A stretch of DNA of 64,000 bases from Daphnia carinata (taxonomy: Eukaryota > Arthropoda > Branchiopoda > Diplostraca > Daphniidae): the NCBI RefSeq assembly GCF_022539665.2, contig NC_081335.1, positions 186,001 to 250,000 on the forward strand. The letters run 5' to 3'. Under the pieces are notes generated by a model. It did not search any database. It was not told where the DNA came from and saw nothing but the letters and a program-made list of their open reading frames with translations. The position numbers and the translations under genes are program-made. Shown here piece by piece: positions 50,901 to 60,900 of the stretch. Positions within the stretch are counted from its first letter, which is position 1. Each line of letters opens with the position of its first letter.

Positions 50901-52875
50901 TCATGTTTGCTTTTCCCAAGGACCGTTAGCTATTGTCGCTATCACAGCAATAGAGAAGATGGCCACCAGCAAAACGTAAATGAACAGCACAATCCGGCGG
51001 AACGCTGACCCCTAATTTTTGATTATCATGAGGGATTTCATTAATTGAAATAAGTAATATGTAAAATTATAAAAATTACATGATCGTCTGTTTTCCTGGT
51101 GGCAAGTGCAGCGGAATCTTGATAGCTCTCACGAGGTGGGAACATGTCTCGCATGGCCATGCCGGCCGTTGGTTTCTGACTCCAAGGGGCGTGGTGGCAG
51201 TACTGTGCTACCTTCATTGACAAATAGGAATTAGATCAAATAACTAGAAACGACAAATTAAGACTGCAAAAATGTACCGTCAAAATGAGGTGGCCGAGTA
51301 CGTGGATGACTGTGTAGGTTACTAGAAGCCACGTAACCCAATAAGGAATGGCAGCCTTGTCCAAATCGACGGCCAAAAAAATGCAGACAACTAAAAATTC
51401 ACGAGTTAACAAAAAAAAAAGTACAAATTAAAAATCGAAGAAAACTGAACAGTTTGCGAGCTAATATTTACTGCCAAGCGTGTGAGCTGATTTGCCAACC
51501 AGCCAGTGTGCCCAGTTGAAAATGTAACGTCTCCGACCATTCGGATGAGGTCGGAAATAGGCCATAAATGGTTGAATGAAAGCTAACACTGTAGTGATGA
51601 CTCCAATGACTGCATGAGGATTGGTAGTGACAGGTATGGATGTCCATCCTCCAAGCTCAACAAAGATGATGATAAAAGCAATGACCGTCAATGTCCAAGT
51701 GATAACAAGCAAAATCCTATGGTACTATAGCCAACACCAGTCATTTAGTCTTCATAAATTTGTTTCAATCATCAAAAGACATGAAGCAATGACACCTACC
51801 ACAAACCAAAGATCTTTGCCCATGAACTGCTGTCCAACCCAGGTGAGTTTGTAGTAACGGGCAAGTAAAATGCCACAAGAGGCAGCCAACATCCATGCTG
51901 TCACCATAAAGGTACCGTGAAGTTTCACCAGTGTGCCTTCAATATAAATTCTATCTCATGACTGGCTAAATATATTGGTAAAGGCATTTAGTCCTAACCT
52001 TTATTGGCACCAACTGCAGTTGTTTCAGAGAGTTTAACCAAACGGGCTGATACAGTTTTTTGCCTGTCGTGATAAGAAATGCCTTCGTCCGAAGCTGGTC
52101 CTCGAGCTAAAAGCAAATAATACATTTGAGACAAATCAAACATTTTCTGGCCAATTGCCAGTAGCTTCTGTCGTTGGAATCGACAGTACAAATTGCCATC
52201 CGTGTACGTTGTCTCCATCACATTCAATCCGTTTCTTGGCTGTCAAAATGAAATGAATGTAAACAGTTAACATCTTAAAAACAAAATTACTAAAAGTTAC
52301 ATCTTTGAGTCGAACGTTTGTTTTTGTATTGTCATTGTGAGACATGAACGCGTTGATCCTGTTGTTGACAACTGTGCACTCTGTAACACTATCATCGCCC
52401 ATGCTGTGGTCTTCAGACAATCCAACGGCCACAAACGAATTCGCAGGAGCGTTGATGGCCCATAACTCGAACTCGTAATGTTGACCATTAAGTGCATAAG
52501 TCACCAGGGCCGAACACGACTTTTCTTCTATGCAAACACCACCAGGAAACCCGAAACAACCTTTCCTCTGACCACAGCCGTCGTAAACTGAAGGGAATTG
52601 TGAAGAAACCTTGGCTACGTGAGTCTACAACATTTCAAAGTTTAAAGTAATCAATAATAAGGAATTTGGAAGAGAGCTCTTACAGTGTCTGTGAAGCTAT
52701 GCTGTGAGGTGCTGGCGATAGGCTTTGGCCTTGGCGTAGTTGTTTGCATATTAACGTAATACGGATCGCCAGCAGGATTGTAATTCTTTGGGACATCTGT
52801 GTAACCGTATCCAGTACAGCGATGGATTTGAAAAACAGCCAACAGGAAGAGCACTTTGACTAGTCTACACGACAT
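50901..52875 (-). CDS. DOMON-cytochrome b561 protein (ferric-chelate reductase 1-like)
   Basis: Predicted transmembrane electron carrier that would move electrons from cytosolic donors to extracellular ferric iron or radicals. Eight exons join in phase: 52875-52684, 52624-52301, 52239-51999, 51936-51800, 51724-51472, 51390-51278, 51211-51080, 51011-50901, giving 500 residues. Order: signal peptide; Thr/Pro-rich spacer; a Cys-rich start and DOMON domain (about 75-250, with AVGLSEDHSMGDDSVTEC); then a b561 core of six helices carrying the heme-ligand type His residues in KLHGTFMVTAW, NPHAVIGV, NWAHWLVG and VIHVLGHL. Unlike classical FRRS1/SDR2 it has no Reeler domain at its N-terminus. It lies next to the SOD gene in the same orientation. 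Confidence 0.92.
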
Positions 52876-53545
52876 GTTGATTCAAACGCAAACTAGAGAA
52901 ATAAACGACCAGGACAAACTGTTGCTCAGTAGAAGTGACGTCCTTACTTTATGTCTGGCAACAGCTGGAAGTGAAATGCGGTTACTACGATGACGCAATG
53001 TTTTGTTAAAATGCAACTTTCTAAAGGACGTACAGCCGCTCTCGGACGAGGGTGTTTCCCATAGAAGGGTCGAGACCTTTCTGACAAGGTACAGTTGAAA
53101 ATAATGCGTTTCGAAAGTTTTTTTCTGTACAGCAAATGAGAAGGTTGGGTCTGCAAGAAAAAACGAAACCGCGACCTTCCCCGAGGACTTATAAAAGTAA
53201 AGTGTATGGAAATAATTCTGTTTCTTAAAAGTGCGCATTAGGAAAAACTGAGACACGTGCCTTGCAAACAAATAAATATCCATAGGTTTCAACAGATGTC
53301 ATTAATGGTTTTCTATGGGTAATTTCTAATGCTTCTTTGATGGTTTAACGTGTAGACCCGGTTAATACACCATTTGATTTTCACGGTTTTTGAAATTTTA
53401 CGATTGAACCAGCTAATGAATGTATTCATGAAAACATCAATTAAGTGACACCAATTAAGCCAAATAGAATACTCCAATGCAACCTTAGGAAAACCGCAAA
53501 AGAGAGGGTGTTTTTCAAACATGTCTTCGTATAGTCAAGACAATT
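52876..53545. other. Intergenic
   Basis: About 670 bp upstream of the DOMON-b561 gene. The minus-strand open frame at 52882-53292 is not recognisable. Confidence 0.4.
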
Positions 53546-54182
53546 TTAGATGGGATAAAAGAAAAGGAAAGATTCATTTCGTTGGGAAATTAACGAAAAA
53601 AAGCCGCTGTAGGTATCTGTAACATCTGACATTGTTGATTCATCTACTCCGGACGTTGTCGATCCTAGGGGTCTGCTAGTGGTTGAGCCTTTTATTCCGG
53701 GCGTTGTCGATCCTTTGGATCCCTTTGCGGTAGATCCTTTCATTTCAGGAAACGCTGTAGATCCTTTTATTTCAAGAAACGGTGTCGATCCTTTGACGCC
53801 CTTCAGAGTTGATCCTTTTATTTCAGAGCCTTTCGATACGTTAAGCGGCGATCCTTTCATTCCGGATGATGTCGTTTTTTGTGTACCTGTAGGGGGTTGA
53901 ATCTTTCACGCCTTTGGGCGTCGATCCCTTTGGGGTGCTGTCAGCCTTTAAAAAAAAATGCAGTTACAAATATTTTACGTTAAATACTGAAAAGAAATAT
54001 TGATTTTAAAAACTCTAAATTACCCGACCAAGCCTTTGTGCGCCGACGTCAGAAGATGCGTGGGACTGAACGACAACCACGATGACAGTCAAGAAAATCA
54101 AACTCACCTGAATTCAAACATTACAACAATTCAATAGAGTACAAAAACGTGAATCCGATACACTACTTACCAGGCATTTCAT
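53546..54182 (-). CDS. Secreted KGST-repeat protein, frame broken by one extra base
   Basis: I do not recognise this family. Exons 54182-54171, 54107-54024 and 53945-53546. The first two encode a signal peptide (hydrophobic VSLIFLTVIVVVV core ending QSHA). The third encodes an imperfect short repeat built on KGST (for example STPKGSTPKG, KGSTTPGIKGST), rich in Lys, Gly, Ser and Thr, followed by an Asp/Ser-rich end and an aromatic tail. The frame is broken at a run of five C (minus strand; plus 53892-53896): read literally it stops about 20 codons later, but with four C the KGST pattern continues without interruption to the stop at 53546 (about 164 residues). Likely O-glycosylated; function unknown. 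Confidence 0.6.
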
Positions 54183-55538
54183 AGTGACGAGAAAAGAAGC
54201 AGCTCCAATTTTTCATAAATCGAGACTTATGTAGATTGACAAAACGACGTCCAAAACAAGCTATTTTGTACCCACAGCTGAAAAGCTCCAGTGACAAACG
54301 CGATTACCTCACGCCATTCACATATGCTGACACGTACAGATAATTCTCAATGCCATTTGTCATTACGTAGTTAGGAATGATATTTTTTTTTGTTGTAAAA
54401 CTAGTGCGTCCTGTTGGGTGTTAGTCAGCTAGTGCAGCACATGTGTTTCATGGGGTGGAAACCAATCGACTTGTAGTCACGTACAACTCGCTAAGTCCTG
54501 GATTTTTCAAAACAGGTTGGCAAAGAACCATTTAGAAATTCCTAGAGTGAAAACCAAGCCACGTTTCCCAGTGTTATGAACCTGTACACCAACTGTAACA
54601 CCTGCATCCGTTTCTGCCACCTCACGTGGACTGCGATAGAGATAACGAAATTGGTCAGTAGAGCTAAAGACTAGCGTCAGGGAAACACACAGTGTGTTTG
54701 TGAATGAAACTTATGGAATAGACCTTCAGTAGTGGCACTATTTCTTTTTCTAAAGCTATATGAAGTTCAGTTTGTGCGACCTAAAGCGATGAACTGAATG
54801 TGCTACATTCCCTATGTTGTGTGTGTGTACACATATGAACCAGACGTGGACGTAGTATATTTAGTAGCTACGTCGGAGATACGCGTCGTGGCAGCTTTGT
54901 CTTTGTTCGTGAGGGGCGATGCGCCAGACCAAAGTAAATTTCGATGTATCTTTCAGATCCATAGTCGAGAATGTAAGTAGAGTTTGCTAAAAAAAAAATC
55001 TTCGTCTTCAAACGGTTGCGTAGCCCAGTTAGGTTCTTAAGTGATACCCGAGATAAGATGAAAAATCATGTGGCAATAAAAGTGCAGTGCTTGGATTTCT
55101 AAGAAATTTCCGCCACCTCTTCTGGATGTGGAAATTCGTTACCAACTGCTACCACTCGTCCGTCTGAAAACCAAAGGAAATTGTTCAGATAAAAGATACT
55201 TTTTTGGTTTCCAACTATGACGGAACCAACTGAATATCTTTTTCCATCCTCCGTTCTTGATAGGGGCTGTTGCAATGGTGCGGATGGGCGGTTAACTCCC
55301 GGATGAAAAAGGGGCCGTGCGTTCCCTTTCTCGAACCAACATGATTTAAAAAAATAAAATAAATCAAATAATAATAAAATTTTAACGAATCAGACAAAAT
55401 TTCTTACATAACAGAAGGCTATCCGTAGGTATATAAAATCAGCGTTGGGTAGACTTTCGTTACCAGTTGTCGAAGTCCAACAATTCTGCCTTCTTCAGCT
55501 TGGTTTGCTAACCCACATTGTGTTTTATTCTTTGAAAT
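54183..55538. other. Intergenic with TATA box of the next gene
   Basis: About 1.35 kb. A TATA box (TATATAAAA) at 55430-55438 is correctly placed for the small plus-strand gene starting at 55539. The rest, including a GT-rich stretch near 54825, shows no gene. Confidence 0.5.
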
Positions 55539-55901
55539 ATGACTATTAAGAAGGTCGGGATCTGCTGTCTCTTGCTCTTGGCTTTCTTCTCGGCTACTCA
55601 TGGTCAGTATTGAATAAAACAATTTAACATTAGACTGTTAATTTTTTTGACAGCCTTACTGAAGAAGGGATTTGAAATCGTGTAAACAGGAGAGTCGGGA
55701 TGGCAAGTGACGTGTGTTAGGACAAGACGATTGGATGGAACGTCGAAGTTTCATTGGAGAGGAACGACGATAGAACTGCCAAACAATTGGCAGAGTTTGG
55801 GACCGGCCTCAAGCGTGGAACAAAACACCGATGGCAGTACTACATCCAAAACTACCTGGAACCAACGTAACAAGCCCAAGAGAAGTCAAATTCGTTGTTG
55901 A
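55539..55901 (+). CDS. Small basic secreted protein of unknown function
   Basis: Two exons, 55539-55602 and 55690-55901, join in phase 1 to 91 residues. The first exon is a textbook signal peptide (basic start, ICCLLLLAFFSATH). The mature part is about 70 residues, strongly basic and Thr/Ser/Trp-rich, with only two cysteines (in VTCVRTRR and the C-terminal IRC) that could form one disulfide closing nearly the whole chain. A TATA box lies at 55430-55438, about 100 bp upstream. Size, charge and secretion would fit an antimicrobial or cuticle-associated peptide, but no motif proves that. It is the only plus-strand gene between 24 and 63 kb, with its 3' end facing LRR copy 5. Confidence 0.68.
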
Positions 55902-56013
55902 ATTTCCTTTAAAATGATTAATAAGGATAAAGATGTATATCCAAATACACGCACGTCCTGCCTCACTCCCGGGATTAATAGAAATATAAAAAACATGGAT
56001 CAACGTTATTTTT

Positions 56014-57401
56014 CTAACAGTTTGCGTAAGCATCGGGATTGAGGTCTTCAAATCTAAAGAATCCGCCACAGACTCCGTTTTTGACGCTAGGGACAAGAGG
56101 TTGATTGTCGCGTATTAGCCAGGCTAGTCCGCAGTCACAGTCGAATGGATCTTTACACACCAATGCAGGAAAGATTTAATTACAATTTTAAAAAAGGATT
56201 TGCATGTATACGTACTTCCAGTAACGATGAGTTGGCCTCCTACAGCAGGTGGTTGAACCGTCATCTGTTGCAGCATCGATTTGAATACGTCTTCTCTAAA
56301 CGCAGTCAATTGGTTGTCTTCCAAGTTCACCTGGGCGTACGTGTAGTTGCCTGAAAATCATTGAAAATAAACGAAACTATAATGAATTTACGTTTTATTT
56401 TGGGTATTTTTTAAAAACCATTTTAGTTACCTTGAAAAGCACCACCTTCAATGGCTGTCATAGAAACACTTTTAAGGCCGAGGAAGCGGACGGGAGAGCT
56501 GAAAATCAACGTCGATAGGCTCATGTATGGGATGTCGTTGTAGGACACATCGTACGTAACCAATTGTGAGAAAGCGGCGATCCTCGGCACTTTGTTCAGC
56601 GCATTGTTCGCTATAGACAGGTGTTCCATTGAACTGGACGATGAAGAACTGCCAATGGAAATTAAAATGTTATTGACTTGAACATCGTTCAAGTTGTTGC
56701 CGTCCAGATACAGCCATTCTAATCTGGCCGGAGTCAAGTCGGGAAAGGGAACATTTCCTAATCCGGTGCAACTTGAAATGGTCAATTCCTTGATGCCGGG
56801 TAAGGTCGTAGTAGGAAGGTTCTCAATGGCCTCAACATTCCATGTGTTTACAATGCGCAATGTATGGAGAACTACGAAACCTTTTAAGAAATTCATGTCC
56901 GCTTGAGTTGAAAGATCGCAGTCGTGAATTTCAAAGATACTCGTGTTGAACCGAGTAAATTCAAATGAGGCTGCATTGATAACTAAACTGAGTTTGGGTG
57001 AAATTGATGGACAGCCCAGATAAATGTGTTGAGCTCGTTTGTCTTTCAGAACATCGGCAGGCAAAATGACCGTGCCCGAAGAGGAGGTGGCCGTCAATGA
57101 CACGGAATAAAGAAAGAGACTTTGAGTGCGATAAAAGACGTCCTGGATGTCCCCGATGGATACGTCAGCACAAACGATTTCTAGCCCATTGGAACTCAGA
57201 TTGCACGAACATGGAGAATAATCTTCTGGGCAAGCACCACGCTGGACATCATTGCTGGCTGCTGATGGTTTCGCTACAACTAAAAGAATTCCAGCGGCAA
57301 TAATCTTGCCGCATGCACAAGTGATACAGTTATTCTAATTGTACATTTATGATTTACAAATATGGATAAGTTACCTGCAAAGAATGGTAGGTTAATTGCA
57401 T
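56014..57401 (-). CDS. Secreted leucine-rich-repeat protein, dispersed family copy 5
   Basis: Four exons join in phase: 57401-57375 (27 nt), 57304-56431, 56350-56216, 56150-56014, giving 390 residues. N-cap CPEDYSPCSC, shared FPDLTPARLEWLYLDGNNL repeat, and C-cap PFDCDCGLAWLIRD. The plan is identical to copies 1-3, with exon 2 the same length as copy 2, so it arose from the array at 28.7-36.0 kb and was moved or separated by the peroxidase, SOD and b561 genes. No ATG occurs in frame in exon 2 before the repeats, which confirms that the 27-nt exon supplies the start. Confidence 0.86.
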
Positions 57402-57933
57402 AGTGATGTTCTTTCTGAAGAAAATTTGAAAAGGTAAAGATGCTCAGCGTTTACAACACGCAATGCACACGATGTTAGAATGGCGTTTAAATGTGATGAT
57501 TGAACAGGCATACGATGATACGTTATCTCTCCTATTTATCTTTGCACCACCAAGGTGACTCACGAATTACGTTAATCACCAACAATATATCAACAGAGAT
57601 GTCGGAGAAAACGGCATTAATCACGACAACAAACATACGTACCAACATTTAACATTGCAACACGTGTTTTCCAACATATTTTTTCACGATACTGCAAAAG
57701 CTCCTCAGAGAATCTCTAAAAAGCACTTGATTTCCCTACTTACGTGGCACAATTTGATGTCGGGACCGAACGAGGAAAATGATTTATTTGGGTTTGATAT
57801 TTGGGTATTTCAGCAGGGATCTTCGATTGAAGATTGGAATTTTGAAATTGCGAAAGGTACTTTAGTCGCCAAACTGCCATAAAATGGTAGCGAGATTAAA
57901 ATGTCTAAATTAGACGATTGAATGCAATCGATT
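57402..57933. other. Intergenic between LRR copy 5 and the receptor kinase
   Basis: About 530 bp. A TATA-like GATAAATAG occurs on the minus strand near 57540, about 135 bp before the LRR copy 5 ATG. The plus-strand frame at 57655-57882 is not recognisable. Confidence 0.4.
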
Positions 57934-60900
57934 TTAAAATTTTTGCCGGCGTAGCTCTGCCTCCTCGTCGATAACACATTGGTTGGTATAGCCCGAAGTG
58001 GACAAATTTAACCGAACGCTAAAACAAACGATTTTAAATTCATCTGAAATTATTTCCAACACAAAATGTTACCTATTTTTCGATTGATCCACAGGGTCTA
58101 CGGCATAAAAATTCGCCAAGGAAGTGGGACGTAAAGGAGGTACGACAGCATAGCCTTCAGTAGGTTTCACTGTAAAATTGTCCAGCGTCATCCTTTCAGC
58201 ATTCAATCTTTGATAATCTTCATTCAGTTGCAAGTAAAAGGATTTGACGAAAGATTCCAGTGGTGCGTCCAATATTTCCTCAATTTGAGTGAAGGTGGGC
58301 CGCAGATTGGGATCAGCGTTCCAGCACGATTCCATCACACTTGCCACGCAATTTGGCGTACGTTCCGGCTTCTTCATGCGATAGCCGCTCTTCAAAGCTT
58401 GCAGGAATTGAAATTCATCACTGTACCCTACAGATAATTCCACAAAAGACGTTTGATAGTTTCAAAACAACTATCTCCTTCAAGAACCGGCCTTAAAATC
58501 AAATAAGCCGGTTATTTGAAATATGTTAACCTTGATAAGGAGTTTGTCCGAGTGAGAAAATTTCCCACAAAACGACGCCATATGACCAGACATCGGACCG
58601 GGCAGACCATACTTGATCTGTCAGAGATTCGAGGGCCATCCATTTGAGCGGCAGCATACTCTACAATATATGTTCATGAAATTGATTTCTATAGCGTCTA
58701 TGGCATCGAAGCCTTACTTTGCTCTTCTTCGTGTAATTTTCGTCTTTGTAAAGACAACGTGACAATCCGAAATCGGCCACTTTGATGACGTTGTTTTCCC
58801 TCAGCAGAATATTACGAGTCGCCAAGTCACCGTGCAAAACCTTTTCCAAGTTGAAAAACATAATTGTCAGTATAATCGTTTGCGACTCTTTGCCAACGAA
58901 AGATTACCTTCTTGCTAACCAGGTAGTCCATCCCGCGTGAAATTTGGTAAGCCCAACAAACTAGCTTACTTGTAGTAATGGCATCATCCGCACAATCCTC
59001 AATGTCGTTCGTAACCAATTCTCCAGATTCATCAACCTGACTGACGAATTGTTCACGGTGATTTATCAAGTATGAACGCAAATTACCAAAGCAGCAGTAT
59101 TCCACAATAATAAATATTTCACCTGTCAAAACCGCATTATGGTAGATCATTATTTCCAAAAGAAGTTTAGCTAATTAATACCTCGATTAATTGCCTTTGT
59201 GCAGGCACCTAACAAGTTGAGGATATTGACATGTGACCCCAAATGAAGCAAGATCTTCAATTCACTGATGAGTCCTTCAATAGCCGTTGCATCTCTTTGC
59301 GATCGAGTTGTTTTAACGGCAACGGTACTTACTGCTCTATTCGATCCGTCGTTGATACCTACCGCTTCAGCTTGGAGTACACGACCAAAACAGCCGACTC
59401 CCAGTTGTTTACCTTTAAATATAAAGGAGATTTAGAGTTTAAATCGTCGTATTCCAGATGTAAATACCTAGACGCAGACGATTTCTTGGAAACTCCCATC
59501 GTTTATCGTATGGCAATAAATCGGCCTGTTCTTCTAACGGCAAATCGCGATTCAGTCTGGATTGATCGCCCTGAAGAAGACCCTCCAATCTCATAAATTT
59601 CCTTTCCCCGTTCTAGTGAAGAAATGTTATCCATTAACCGCCAAATCATAAGAACGGGAGAAGCAATGTGAACCTTGTAAAAATAGATGAGGGCGATGGC
59701 TATGGCAATGGAAAATACTCCTAACATGACTGTCACTGATGTAACGATGGCAATCGTTTTGTCTACAAAGAAGGAAGCAGCAATTATACAAGTTAATTGA
59801 ATTGTGTGTTAGTCACGTGGTCGTATAATTACGTGCCTTGATTTTTCGGCAAAACTTTCAACTCAATAGAATCAGAATAAGTTTCTTTGCCAGCGGTCAT
59901 GAGACACGTGTAGGTAGTTGAAGTGTTCATCTTCTTCACATTGGAAATTGTTAGCTTCCGCATTTGAATTTTGTTCTTGGTGTTGGTGACACCCAATTTC
60001 AATTCTAAAAGAAATTCGATAAGTTCGACGTAGGCGATACGTATTGTCAACATTTTTCATTACCTGGGTGACTTTTCGAATCAGCAATTTTAACTTGAAC
60101 TCCATTTCTGATGGCAAACCAATCCAAAACTGCAGGACGATCGTTGATCCTGAACCCTTGGCAATTCAACTCCACCTTCTCGCTTTCTACTGCTGGGTCA
60201 ACTTCACTCGTGAGAAATCCGTCTATTCTTCGCGGAGATGATTCACAACCAACCACACATTCGACCATTACTCCTAACAATCGGAAAATAGATTAGTCTA
60301 TTCACACATCACGCTATCCAACACCTGCTCGACTAAGATTTTTAAAAGCGCAATTCCATTACGTACCCACTACTGTTATGGTGAAAATGATGGACGGATC
60401 CACACTCCCGAAAGGTGAACATTGGTAAGGTCCATCGTCTGTCACGGTCACCTTGTGGATAATGAATCCTTTTTGAGGATTGTATCCGTAATTATCATCC
60501 GGTGATGTACTATTCAATATGATCTAAATGGATGAAACGATTAAACACAGCGAATGAACAGCGGTATAGCAATTCTTTTAGTGGCACCATAATGTGTTAC
60601 CTCGTCACTTTGGCCGTTTTTAGCTAGTTTTAAAATATCCATGCCTATGCTGGGATGCACGGGTCGACAAGGAATGATCGACTGTTGACCTAGGACTCTA
60701 AAAAATTCTTTGCTTGAAGTGCTTTTTAAAGTAATACTTGCGTCTTCTGATTTGCGATCTGCAATAGTGAAACAATCGAATAGAAAAATTTTTAGGCAAC
60801 GTATTTTGTTTCAATTGAACAAACCATCCACGTAAATATATTGGCTAACGCTCACGGGCGGTACCCCATTTAACAGACAAGTAAAGAGTCCTTGATCCTC

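Noticed and set aside
56423-57103. LRR copy 5 starting at the GTG near 57103
   Set aside because: The frame is open further upstream through the N-cap cysteines, and a proper ATG with signal peptide is supplied by the 27-nt exon at 57401-57375.
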